In this document: positions 47,357 to 55,706 of the stretch, piece by piece | Layout: the number at the start of each line of letters is the position of its first letter | Position numbering within the stretch: the first letter of the stretch is position 1 | Assembly (NCBI RefSeq): GCF_900167525.1 | Contig: NZ_FUZQ01000004.1 | Span: 368,747-432,746 of the forward strand | Direction: 5' to 3' | DNA from: Krasilnikoviella flava | GTDB taxonomy: Bacteria > Actinomycetota > Actinomycetes > Actinomycetales > Cellulomonadaceae | DNA: 64,000 nucleotides | Notes under the pieces: generated by a model | Told to the model about the DNA's origin: nothing | Database searches by the model: none | The model's input: only the letters and a program-made list of their open reading frames with translations | Made by a program: the position numbers and the translations under genes

Positions 47357-48562
47357 GTGACCTCCACCCTCGATCCCGTCAGCACCGACGCCGCGCGCGT
47401 CCTGCCGCCGCTGCAGATCGGGCCGATCACCGTGGACACCCCGGTGGTGCTGGCCCCGATGGCCGGCGTCACCAACCGCGCCTTCCGCACGCTGTGCCGC
47501 GAGGCCGGGGCGTCGCAGGGCTTCGACCCCGGCCTGTACGTCGCGGAGATGGTGACCAGCCGCGCTCTCGTGGAGCGCAACGTCGAGTCGCTGCGCATCG
47601 TCACGTTCGGCGACGACGAGACGCCCCGCTCCGCGCAGGTATACGGCGTCGACCCTGCCACGGTCGGCGCCGCGGTGGCGATCATCGCGGGCGAGGACCG
47701 TGCCGACCACGTCGACCTCAACTTCGGCTGTCCCGTGCCCAAGGTGACGCGCAGGGGCGGCGGCTCCGCGCTGCCGTGGAAGCGCCAGCTGTTCACGGAC
47801 ATCGTCCGCGCGGCGGTGGAGGCCGCCGAGCCGCACGGCGTGCCCGTCACCGTGAAGATGCGCAAGGGCATCGACGACGACCACCTGACCTACCTGGAGG
47901 CCGGCCGCATCGCCGAGTCGCTCGGGGTCGCCGCGGTGGCGCTGCACGCCCGCACGGCCGCCGACTACTACTCCGGCACGGCCGACTGGACCGCGATCGC
48001 GCGGCTCAAGGAGGCGGTCCGCACCGTGCCGGTGCTGGGCAACGGCGACATCTGGTCGGCCGAGGACGCGCTGCGCATGGTGCGCGAGACCGGCGCGGAC
48101 GGCGTCGTCGTCGGCCGCGGCTGCCAGGGCCGCCCGTGGCTGTTCGCCGACCTCGCCGCCGCCTTCCACGGCGTGACCACGCGCGTGCGCCCGGACCTGC
48201 GCGAGGTCGCCGACACCGTCTACCGGCACGGCGAGCTGATGATCGACTACTACGACGGCGACGAGGGCAAGGGCATGCGCGACCTGCGCAAGCACATGGC
48301 CTGGTACCTCAAGGGGTACGCCGCCGGGGGCGACGCGCGCCGTGCCCTCGCGATGGTCTCCACCCTGGCCGAGCTGCGGGAGCGCCTCGACGTGCTCGAC
48401 CTGGACCTGCCCTACCCGGGCGAGGACGCCGAGGGCCCGCGCGGGCGCGCGGGCTCCCCGAAGCAGCCGCACCTGCCGTACGGCTGGCTCGACTCCCGCG
48501 ACCTCGACGCCGAGTTCGAGGCGAAGCTGCGCGAGGCCGAGCTCAGCGTCAGCGGTGGCTGA
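47357..48562 (+). CDS. dus: tRNA-dihydrouridine synthase (DusB-like)
   Basis: 401 residues from GTG 47357. An FMN TIM-barrel: VLAPMAGVTNRAFRTLCREAG at the N-terminus, DLNFGCPVPKVTRRGGGSALPW (catalytic Cys in FGCP), VTVKMRKGIDDDHLTYLEAGRIAESLGVAAVALHARTA, VLGNGDIWSAEDAL and VVVGRGCQGRPWLF. It reduces uridine to dihydrouridine in tRNA. An ATG at 47348 lies inside the -10 element, so I reject it. The 100 bp that follow hold the second palindromic array. Confidence 0.95.
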   Translation: MTSTLDPVSTDAARVLPPLQIGPITVDTPVVLAPMAGVTNRAFRTLCREAGASQGFDPGLYVAEMVTSRALVERNVESLRIVTFGDDETPRSAQVYGVDPATVGAAVAIIAGEDRADHVDLNFGCPVPKVTRRGGGSALPWKRQLFTDIVRAAVEAAEPHGVPVTVKMRKGIDDDHLTYLEAGRIAESLGVAAVALHARTAADYYSGTADWTAIARLKEAVRTVPVLGNGDIWSAEDALRMVRETGADGVVVGRGCQGRPWLFADLAAAFHGVTTRVRPDLREVADTVYRHGELMIDYYDGDEGKGMRDLRKHMAWYLKGYAAGGDARRALAMVSTLAELRERLDVLDLDLPYPGEDAEGPRGRAGSPKQPHLPYGWLDSRDLDAEFEAKLREAELSVSGG

Positions 48563-48573
48563 GCGACCCGATC

Positions 48574-48659
48574 GCCGAGGTAGTCCGCACCGTGCCGAGG
48601 TAGTTCCGGAAGAGGCGAGGTAGTTCGAACTACCTCGCCGGTTCTCGGACTACCTCGGC
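48574..48659. repeat. Palindromic array, type B: 3 forward + 2 inverted GCCGAGGTAGT units
   Basis: Forward units start at 48574 (GCCGAGGTAGTCC), 48594 (GCCGAGGTAGTTC) and 48614 (GGCGAGGTAGTTC), exactly 20 bp apart. Inverted units are GAACTACCTCGCC (48627-48639) and GGACTACCTCGGC (48647-48659). The core 48615-48638 is a perfect 24-bp palindrome. Spacers between units are not conserved while the units are. It lies between the convergent dus and alpha-glucosidase genes. Confidence 0.85.
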
Positions 48660-48666
48660 GGAGCGG

Positions 48667-50487
48667 TCAGGCGCGGAGCCACACCGTCGTGTCGGCGGGG
48701 ACGCGCATCTGCGGGTCGGCGGACCGGTCGGCGAGCACCGGGCCGGAGGCGATCAGCACCTGCGCGCCGCGAGGCAGCACGACCGGCTCGGTCCCCAGGT
48801 TCGCCAGCACGACGACGTCCTGGTTGCGCAGCGCGACGACGTCGGCGGACGCGGCGAACGCCTCGAGCCAGGCGAGCGCCCCGTGGCCCAGGCCCTCGGC
48901 CTTGCGCAGCGCGAGCGCGCCGCGGTACGTCTCGAACGTCGAGCCCTCGACGCCGTACTGCACGTCGGCGGCGTAGCGCGCGAAGGACTCGGGCTGCGGC
49001 AGCCAGGGGTCGCCGGCGGGCCCGAAACCGTACCCGGGGGCGTCGGCCGACCAGGGCAGCGGCACGCGGCAGCCGTCCCGGCCTGCCTCGGTGCCGCCCG
49101 TGCGGAAGAACGCTGGGTCCTGACGCACCTCGGCCGGCAGCGCGGTGTGCTCGGGCAGCCCGAGCTCCTCGCCCTGATACAGGTACGCCGAGCCGGGCAG
49201 GCCGAGCATGAGCAGGCTGGCCGCGCGGGCACGGCGCAGACCGAGCTCCTCGTCGGGCTGCGGGTCGGTGGCGAAGACGCCGTTGACCTTGAGCGACGGG
49301 TCGGCGGAGCCGAGGCGCGAGGGGTGACGCACGACGTCGTGGTTGGACAGCACCCAGGTGGTGGGCGCGCCGACCTCGTCGTTCGCGCGGTAGGAAGCCT
49401 CCATGACGGTCCGCAGGGCGGCGGCGTCCCACCCGGTGGTGAGGAACGAGAAGTTGAAGGCCTGGTGCATCTCGTCGGGGCGCACGTAGCGGGCGAGCCG
49501 GCTCAGCGGCTCGACCCAGGCCTCGGCGACGAGGCAGCGGTCGCCGTCGTACTCGGCGAGCACCCGGTGCCAGGCGCGGTAGACGTCGTGCACGCCGTCC
49601 TGGTCGAACATCGGCCCGTGGTTGCCGGCGCCGGTGGAGCCGTCCTCGGGCGCGCCGGGCTCAACGTCGCCGGTGCTCTCGTCGGCGGCGTCGTCGGTGG
49701 ACCCGGCGACCATCTCGACGTGCCCGTCCCAGTCGGGCAGGCCGTCGGCCTTCACGAGGCCGTGCGCGACGTCGACGCGGAAGCCGTCGACGCCCCGGTC
49801 GAGCCAGAACCGCAGCACGTCCTCGAACTCGGCGCGCACCTCGGGGTTGGTCCAGTCGAGGTCGGGCTGCGTCGAGTCGAACAGGTGCAGGTACCACTGG
49901 CCGGGGCTGCCGTCGGGCTCGGTGACGCGCGTCCAGGCGGGGCCGCCGAAGATCGACTGCCAGTTGTTCGGCTCCTGCGAGCCGTCGGCGCCGCGGCCGT
50001 CACGGAACATGTACCGCGCCCGCTCGGCGGAGCCGGGGGCGGCGGCGAGCGCCGCCTGGAACCAGGCGTGCTGGTCCGAGGAGTGGTTGGGCACGAGGTC
50101 GACGATCACGCGGATGCCGCGCGCGTGGGCGCCGGCGAGCAGGTCGTCGAAGTCGGCGAGCGTGCCGAACAGCGGGTCGACGTCGCGGTAGTCGGCGACG
50201 TCGTAGCCGGCGTCGTTCTGGGGCGAACGGTAGAACGGAGACAGCCAGACGGCGTCGACGCCCAGCGCCTCGAGGTGGTCCAGCCGCGCGGTGACGCCGG
50301 GGATGTCGCCGATGCCGTCGCCGTTCGCGTCGGCGAACGACCGCGGGTAGACCTGGTAGATCACGGCGTCGCGCCACCACTGCCGTGCGGCGCCGCTCCC
50401 GGCGTGCACGACGGCGCCGGTGCGCAGCAGGTCGTCTGTCGTGTCGACCCCGGTCGCGGCGGGGGTGATGGTCGGGGTGGAGGTCAT
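48667..50487 (-). CDS. GH13 alpha-glucosidase/oligo-1,6-glucosidase type
   Basis: 606 residues from ATG 50487 (AGGAAG about 8 nt upstream). A (beta/alpha)8 GH13 barrel: AVIYQVYPRSFADANGDGIGDIPG at the start, DLVPNHSSDQHAWF, nucleophile Asp in GFRVDVAHGL, acid/base Glu in LVAEAWVEPL, and transition-state Asp in LSNHDVVRH. No signal peptide, so it acts in the cytoplasm on imported maltose or maltodextrin. The region after GHVEMV carries an acidic Asp/Glu/Ser/Gly-rich insertion of about 30 residues (STDDAADESTGDVEPG...) before the GPMFDQDGVHDVYR helix. Divergent from its likely LacI-type regulator's side of the locus. Confidence 0.93.
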   Translation of the reverse strand: MTSTPTITPAATGVDTTDDLLRTGAVVHAGSGAARQWWRDAVIYQVYPRSFADANGDGIGDIPGVTARLDHLEALGVDAVWLSPFYRSPQNDAGYDVADYRDVDPLFGTLADFDDLLAGAHARGIRVIVDLVPNHSSDQHAWFQAALAAAPGSAERARYMFRDGRGADGSQEPNNWQSIFGGPAWTRVTEPDGSPGQWYLHLFDSTQPDLDWTNPEVRAEFEDVLRFWLDRGVDGFRVDVAHGLVKADGLPDWDGHVEMVAGSTDDAADESTGDVEPGAPEDGSTGAGNHGPMFDQDGVHDVYRAWHRVLAEYDGDRCLVAEAWVEPLSRLARYVRPDEMHQAFNFSFLTTGWDAAALRTVMEASYRANDEVGAPTTWVLSNHDVVRHPSRLGSADPSLKVNGVFATDPQPDEELGLRRARAASLLMLGLPGSAYLYQGEELGLPEHTALPAEVRQDPAFFRTGGTEAGRDGCRVPLPWSADAPGYGFGPAGDPWLPQPESFARYAADVQYGVEGSTFETYRGALALRKAEGLGHGALAWLEAFAASADVVALRNQDVVVLANLGTEPVVLPRGAQVLIASGPVLADRSADPQMRVPADTTVWLRA

Positions 50488-50580
50488 CGCTGGCTTCCTC
50501 ACCTGTTCGGGGGCCCGAGTCGGTGCATGGCATCGGGCGTGCGGGCACGGTCACGCACGGCGAGCCCGTGCTGACCGTCG

Positions 50581-50612
50581 AGTGTAAGCGTTGCTGCAAG
50601 ATTCACAGCAAC
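50581..50612 (-). promoter_or_regulatory. Alpha-glucosidase promoter with LacI/MalR-type operator
   Basis: The minus-strand -10 TACACT (50581-50586) lies beside a perfect inverted repeat GTTGCTG-N9-CAGCAAC (50590-50612). The repeat includes GCAAGAT, the half-site of the malE operator at 51772. Confidence 0.6.
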
Positions 50613-50633
50613 TCTGTCCGCCAGCGGGGTATG

Positions 50634-51677
50634 TCAGCCCCGCGGCGCCGCCCCGGTGGATCCCCGGACCACGAGCTCCGGCGCGAACAGCAGCTCCGTG
50701 CGGGTGGCCCGCTCGCCCTGGATCTCCGTGAGAAGAGCGCTCACGGTCGCCCGGGCCATCGCCTCGACGGGCTGGCGCACCGTGGTCAGCGGGGGTTCGG
50801 TGAACGCGATCAGCGGCGCGTCGTCGTACCCGACGACGGACACGTCGTCGGGCACCGACAGGCCCCGCGACCGCGCGGCGCGCACGGCCCCGAGCGCCAT
50901 GAGATCGGAGGCGCACACGACGGCCGTGTGCCCGGCGTCGAGCAGCTCGGCGGCGGCGGCCTGGCCGCCCTCCAGCGTGTACAGGCTGGATCGGACGTGG
51001 TCGCGCGCGGCGGCCTCGTCGTCGGCGAGGCCGTGCCGGACGAGCGCCGCGAGGAACGCGGCGAGCTTGCGGCGCGAGGGCACGTACCGCTCCGGGCCGA
51101 TCGCGAGGCCGATGTGGCGGTGGCCGAGGGTCACCAGGTGCTGCACCGCGACGTCCACGCTGGCCGCGTCGTCGGGCGAGACGAACGGCGCGTCGATGCC
51201 CGGCGCATAGCCGTTGACCAGCACGATCGGCACCCCCTGGCTTCGCAGCATCGAGTAGCGCGTGTGGTCCGCGCGGGTGTCCGCGTGCAGTCCGGAGACG
51301 AAGACGATGCCGTCGACGGAGTGGTCGACAAGGGTGCTGACGTACTCGTCCTCGGTGGTGCCGCCGGGGGCCTGCGTGCACAGCAGGGGCGTGTAACCGC
51401 GCTGCGCGAGGATCGACTCGATCGCCTGGGCGAAGGCGGGGAAGACGGGGTTGGTCAGCTCGGGGACGATGAGGCCGACGAGGCCGGCCGAGCGGCCGCG
51501 CAGGACCGAGGGGCGCTCGTACCCGAGGACGTCGAGCGCGGCGAGCACGGCCTGCCGGGTGGAGCTGGCCACCCCGGGCTTGCCGTTGAGCACACGGGAC
51601 ACCGTGGCTGTCGACACGCCTGCCTGCTCCGCCAGGTCGCTCAGTCGGGTTCGCACCCGAGGAATCGTAGGGGACAC
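50634..51677 (-). CDS. LacI-family repressor (MalR-like) of the maltodextrin locus
   Basis: 347 residues from GTG 51677 (AGGAGG 4 nt upstream, rather close; GTG 51659 is an alternative). The LacI headpiece is RLSDLAEQAGVSTATVSRVLNGKPGVASSTRQAVLAALDVLGY, with hinge helix, then the sugar-binding core (VGLIVPELTNPVFPAFAQAIES...VVCASDLMALGAVRAARSRGLSVPDDVSVVGYDD). It lies between the alpha-glucosidase gene (same strand) and malEFG (opposite strand), and related operator sequences occur in front of both. It presumably releases DNA on binding maltose or a derivative. Confidence 0.93.
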   Translation of the reverse strand: MSPTIPRVRTRLSDLAEQAGVSTATVSRVLNGKPGVASSTRQAVLAALDVLGYERPSVLRGRSAGLVGLIVPELTNPVFPAFAQAIESILAQRGYTPLLCTQAPGGTTEDEYVSTLVDHSVDGIVFVSGLHADTRADHTRYSMLRSQGVPIVLVNGYAPGIDAPFVSPDDAASVDVAVQHLVTLGHRHIGLAIGPERYVPSRRKLAAFLAALVRHGLADDEAAARDHVRSSLYTLEGGQAAAAELLDAGHTAVVCASDLMALGAVRAARSRGLSVPDDVSVVGYDDAPLIAFTEPPLTTVRQPVEAMARATVSALLTEIQGERATRTELLFAPELVVRGSTGAAPRG

Positions 51678-51771
51678 GGGACCTCCTCGTCCTGGGGTGA
51701 GACGCCGGCCGGTCGGTGGCCGGTCGCGCGCGCGATGCCTCCATGTTGCCGCGCGTTGCTGAAAAGTTATC

Positions 51772-51808
51772 GCAAGATCTTGCATACCGCTGCAACGGTC
51801 CGTACGTT
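51772..51808 (+). promoter_or_regulatory. malEFG promoter with palindromic operator over the -35
   Basis: TTGCAT (51780-51785), 17 bp, TACGTT (51803-51808) forms a good promoter. The perfect palindrome GCAAGATCTTGC (51772-51783) overlaps the -35, an obvious repressor site. CGTTGC (51754-51759) and GCAACG (51792-51797) add an outer inverted pair. Confidence 0.75.
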
Positions 51809-51880
51809 GTGGGGCATCAAGGGCCCCGCGGCGTCGATGTCGCGCGGGCCGTCCACCGATGACAGCTGGGAGTAACCACG

Positions 51881-53116
51881 ATGCGAAGGAGCATCCTTCT
51901 CGCCTCGGCCCTGGCCACCACCCTGGCCCTGACGGCGTGCGGCAGCGGCGAGCCGAGCGGCGGCTCGACGGCCGACGCGGACGCGAGCGCGAAGCCGTCC
52001 GCCTCGGGTTCGCTGACGGTCTGGGTCGACGAGACCCGCGAGGCGGCCGTCCAGGCCGCGGCCGAGGCGTACGAGGCGGAGTCCGGCGTCGACGTCGAGA
52101 TCGTCCAGAAGAACTTCGAGGACATCCGCGCCGACTTCCTCGCCCAGGTCCCCACGGGTGAGGGCCCCGACGTCACCGTCGGCGCGCACGACTGGCTCGG
52201 CGAGTTCACCGCGAACGGCGTGGTCGCGCCGATCGAGCTGGGCGACAAGGCGGGCGACTTCATCCCGGTCTCGGTGGAGGCGTTCACCCAGGACGGTCAG
52301 GTCTACGGCCTGCCGTACGCCATCGAGAACATCGCGCTCATCCGCAACACCGAGCTCGCGCCCGAGGCCCCCCAGACCTACGACGACATGATCGCCGCAG
52401 GGAAGAAGGCCGGCACCAAGTTCCCGTTCCTCATCCAGTCGGACGGCGACAAGGGCGACCCGTACACGTACTACCCGTTCCAGACGTCGTTCGGCGCGCC
52501 CGTCTTCGAGCAGAACGACGACGGCTCGTACCGTCCGGAGCTGGCGCTCGGCGGCGAGAACGGCGAGGCCTTCGCCACGTGGCTCGGCGAGCAGGGCGAG
52601 GCCGGCAACCTCAGCACCGACATCTCCTACGACATCGCCGTCGAGGCGTTCGCCAAGGGCCAGTCGCCCTTCGTCATCGGTGGCCCGTGGATGCTCGAGA
52701 AGTTCCAGGACCTCGACCTCGCCGTCGACCCGATCCCGGCCCCGGGTGACCAGCCCGCGCAGCCGTTCGTGGGCGTGCAGGGCTTCTACGTGAGCGCGCA
52801 GAGCAAGAACGCCTTGCTCGCCAACGACTTCCTCGTCAACTACCTGTCGACGACGGAGGCGCAGACGGCGCTGTTCGAGGCCGGCGGCCGCCCGCCGGCG
52901 CTGGTCGAGGCCGCGGACAAGGCTTCGCAGGACCCGCTGGTCGCGGGCTTCCGTGAGGTCGGCGCCACCGCGGTGCCGATGCCGTCCATCCCGGAGATGG
53001 GCTCCGTGTGGTCCTTCTGGGGCGTCACCGAGGCGAGCATCATCTCGGGCAAGGCCGACGACCCGGTGAAGGCCTGGGACAAGATGGTCTCCGACATCGA
53101 GGGTGCGATCGGCTGA
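51881..53116 (+). CDS. malE: Maltose/maltodextrin ABC transporter substrate-binding lipoprotein
   Basis: 411 residues from ATG 51881. The lipoprotein signal is LATTLALTACGS, followed by a Ser/Ala/Asp linker. It is a cluster D-I binding protein: SGSLTVWVDETREAAVQAAAEAYEAESGVDVEIVQ, GPDVTVGAHDWLGEFTANGVVAPIEL, and YGLPYAIENIALIRNTEL, all MalE-type; GGPWMLEKF contributes aromatic sugar contacts. It starts the malEFG operon behind the operator-covered promoter. Sugar specificity (maltose, maltodextrin) is inferred from family and the adjacent glucosidase. The stop overlaps malF (TGATG). Confidence 0.93.
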   Translation: MRRSILLASALATTLALTACGSGEPSGGSTADADASAKPSASGSLTVWVDETREAAVQAAAEAYEAESGVDVEIVQKNFEDIRADFLAQVPTGEGPDVTVGAHDWLGEFTANGVVAPIELGDKAGDFIPVSVEAFTQDGQVYGLPYAIENIALIRNTELAPEAPQTYDDMIAAGKKAGTKFPFLIQSDGDKGDPYTYYPFQTSFGAPVFEQNDDGSYRPELALGGENGEAFATWLGEQGEAGNLSTDISYDIAVEAFAKGQSPFVIGGPWMLEKFQDLDLAVDPIPAPGDQPAQPFVGVQGFYVSAQSKNALLANDFLVNYLSTTEAQTALFEAGGRPPALVEAADKASQDPLVAGFREVGATAVPMPSIPEMGSVWSFWGVTEASIISGKADDPVKAWDKMVSDIEGAIG

Positions 53117-54693
53117 TGTCGCGTGCCCGCTACAAGGGCGCCGTGGCCGGCTCCGGGACCTTTTCCGGAGCCGGCTTCGCCGTCAAGCTCGTGCTCATCG
53201 CGCTCGTCGACGCCCTGGGCGTCTTCGGCGTCCTCGCCGCCTGGCGCGCCGGGTCGTGGGGGATCCTCGCGGCGACGGTGGCGCTGCTCGCCGCCGCCAA
53301 CTGGGTGTACTTCACCAAGCGCTCCCTGCCGCTGAAGTACATCCTGCCGGGGCTGGCGTTCCTGCTCGTCTACCAGGTCTACGTGGTCGGGTACACCGGC
53401 TACGTGGCCTTCACCAACTACGGCGACGGGCACAACTCCACCAAGGAGCAGGCGGTCGACGCCCTCCTGGTGCAGAACGAGCGCCGCGTCGAGGGGTCGC
53501 CCGCCCTGCCGCTGACCGTCGTCGAGTCCGGGGACGGCGAGCTCGGCTTCGCCGTCGTCGAGGACGGCGCGGCGGAGGTCGGCACCGCCGAGGAGCCGCT
53601 CGAGGCCGCGCCCGACGCGACGCTCGACGGCGGCGCCGTGACCCAGGTGCCCGGCTGGACGGTGCTGGACCGCGCGACCGTGCTGCAGCGCCAGGACGAG
53701 GTCACCACCCTGCGGGTGCCCGTCTCCGACGACGCCGCCGACGGCTCGGTGCGCACCCAGGACGCCCGCACGGGCTACGTCTTCCAGCCGGTGCTGGAGT
53801 ACGACGAGGCCGCCGACACGATGACCGACACGGCGACCGGCGTCGTGTACACGCCGAACGACGAGGGGCAGTTCGAGTCCGCGGACGGTGAGGTGCTGCC
53901 CGTCGGCTGGCGCGTCACCGTGGGCTTCGAGAACTTCGCGACGGCGTTCGGCGACGATCGGTACGCGGGCCCCTTCGTCAAGATCCTCCTGTGGACGGTC
54001 GCGTTCGCCGTCCTGTCCGTGGTGACGACCTTCGCCCTGGGCATGTTCCTGGCGATGGTCTTCAACGACCCGCGGCTGCGCGGACGCAAGGTCTACCGGA
54101 CCCTGATGATCCTGCCGTACGCGATGCCGGGGTTCCTCGCGGCCCTGCTGTGGTCCGGCATGCTGAACAAGAGCTTCGGCGTGATCAACCAGGTGCTGCT
54201 CGGCGGCGCGGCGATCCCGTGGCTCACCGACCCGTGGCTCGCGAAGCTGTCGGTGCTGGGCGTCAACCTGTGGCTCGGCTTCCCGTACATGTTCCTCATC
54301 TGCACGGGTGCCCTGCAGTCGCTGCCGGGCGACGTGTACGAGGCGGCGCGGATCGACGGCGCGGGGAAGTGGCGCACGTGGCGATCGATCACGATGCCGC
54401 TGCTGCTGGTGGCCACGGCGCCCCTGCTCATCTCGAGCTTCGCGTTCAACTTCAACAACTTCACGCTGATCAAGATGTTGACGGGCGGCGGGCCGCGGTT
54501 CGACGACGCGTCCGTGCCGCTCGGGCACACGGACATCCTGATCTCGATGGTCTACAACGTCTCCGGCCTGGACGGCTCGGCCCCCCGTGACTACGGCCTG
54601 GCCAGCGCGCTGTCCATCGTGATCTTCGTGATCGTCGGGGTCATCTCCGCGATCGCCTTCCGGCAGACCCGCAAGCTCGAGGAGCTGAGCTGA
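53116..54693 (+). CDS. malF: Maltose/maltodextrin ABC transporter permease MalF
   Basis: 525 residues. Three N-terminal helices (FAVKLVLIALVDALGVFGVL, ILAATVALLAAANWVYF, LKYILPGLAFLLVYQVYVVGY) are followed by a ~170-residue extracytoplasmic insert (about residues 105-275), equivalent to the MalF P2 loop, and then the MetI-like core. The EAA loop is VYEAARIDGAGKWRTWRSITMPLL. P2 contacts the binding protein in E. coli. It pairs with MalG. No ATPase gene is present; as in other actinobacteria, a shared MsiK-type ATPase elsewhere is the probable energiser. Confidence 0.93.
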   Translation: MSRARYKGAVAGSGTFSGAGFAVKLVLIALVDALGVFGVLAAWRAGSWGILAATVALLAAANWVYFTKRSLPLKYILPGLAFLLVYQVYVVGYTGYVAFTNYGDGHNSTKEQAVDALLVQNERRVEGSPALPLTVVESGDGELGFAVVEDGAAEVGTAEEPLEAAPDATLDGGAVTQVPGWTVLDRATVLQRQDEVTTLRVPVSDDAADGSVRTQDARTGYVFQPVLEYDEAADTMTDTATGVVYTPNDEGQFESADGEVLPVGWRVTVGFENFATAFGDDRYAGPFVKILLWTVAFAVLSVVTTFALGMFLAMVFNDPRLRGRKVYRTLMILPYAMPGFLAALLWSGMLNKSFGVINQVLLGGAAIPWLTDPWLAKLSVLGVNLWLGFPYMFLICTGALQSLPGDVYEAARIDGAGKWRTWRSITMPLLLVATAPLLISSFAFNFNNFTLIKMLTGGGPRFDDASVPLGHTDILISMVYNVSGLDGSAPRDYGLASALSIVIFVIVGVISAIAFRQTRKLEELS

Positions 54694-55613
54694 TGACGAC
54701 GGCGACCGAACGCGCCACCGGGCCCGCGACCGGGCGACCCGGCGAGCAGGTGCTGCGGCACCGGATGACGCCGCGGCGCTGGGCCCGGGAGCTGGGCTGG
54801 CGGCACGTCGTCGGCGTCCTGGCGGTGCTGTACGCCGTCTTCCCGATCGTGTACGTGGTCTCGGCCTCGCTGTCGCCGACCGGCACGCTCACCGGGTCGA
54901 ACGAGCTGTTCGCGCAGGTGAGCGGCGTCAACTACGCAGCGCTGGGCGACACGAGGTTCTGGACGTGGATGGGCAACACGCTCGTCATCGGCGTGGCGAC
55001 GGCCGTGGGCACGGTGCTCATGGGCGCGGCCGCGGCCTACGCGTTCTCCCGCTTCCGGTTCGCCGGGCGGCGGCTGGGGTTGACGGCCCTGCTGATCATC
55101 CAGATGTTCCCGCAGATGCTCGCGTTCGTCGCGATCTTCCTGCTGCTCATCTCGTTGGGCGAGGTCGTGCCGGCGCTGGGCCTGAACTCGAAGCTGGCCC
55201 TGATCTGCGTCTACCTCGGCGGCGCCCTGGGCGTGAACACCTTCCTCATGTACGGGTTCTTCAACACCGTGCCGCGCGAGCTCGACGAGGCGGCCAAGAT
55301 CGACGGCGCCACGCACGCCCAGGTGTACTGGACGATCATCCTGCGGCTGGTGACGCCGATCCTCGCCGTGGTGGCGCTGCTGAGCTTCATCAGCACCTTC
55401 GGCGAGTTCATCATCGCGCGCGTGGTGCTCCAGTCGGAGTCCAACTGGACGCTCGCGGTGGGGCTGTACGGCTGGGTGTCGTCGCTGCTCGAGGCCAACT
55501 GGGGGCTGTTCGCGGCCGGGGCCGTGCTGTCGGCGATCCCCGTCCTCGCGCTGTTCCTCTTCCTGCAGAAGTACATCGTGGGCGGGCTGACGGCGGGCTC
55601 CGTGAAGGGCTGA
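54693..55613 (+). CDS. malG: Maltose/maltodextrin ABC transporter permease MalG
   Basis: 306 residues, with ATG sharing a base with the malF stop. Six membrane helices. The EAA motif is ELDEAAKIDGATHAQVYWTIILRLVTPILAV, and the C-terminus LFLFLQKYIVGGLTAGSVKG is the MalG tail that reaches the ATPase. It is the last gene of malEFG. Downstream, AGGATC and GATCCT (about 55643-55665), nested in a GGCGGCCG-rich repeat, may form a weak terminator. Confidence 0.95.
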   Translation: MTTATERATGPATGRPGEQVLRHRMTPRRWARELGWRHVVGVLAVLYAVFPIVYVVSASLSPTGTLTGSNELFAQVSGVNYAALGDTRFWTWMGNTLVIGVATAVGTVLMGAAAAYAFSRFRFAGRRLGLTALLIIQMFPQMLAFVAIFLLLISLGEVVPALGLNSKLALICVYLGGALGVNTFLMYGFFNTVPRELDEAAKIDGATHAQVYWTIILRLVTPILAVVALLSFISTFGEFIIARVVLQSESNWTLAVGLYGWVSSLLEANWGLFAAGAVLSAIPVLALFLFLQKYIVGGLTAGSVKG

Positions 55614-55693
55614 GCCACGCCCGGCACGGCGGCCGCCGCGAGGTTCGTGAGGATCCACCCGCGATCCTTGTGGCGGCCGTCACAGCACGGTCC

Positions 55694-55699
55694 TAGCCT
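55694..55699 (+). promoter_or_regulatory. -10 element of leaderless GerW-like gene promoter
   Basis: TAGCCT ends 7 nt before ATG 55707, with no Shine-Dalgarno. Confidence 0.55.
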
Positions 55700-55706
55700 G
55701 GGCGTC

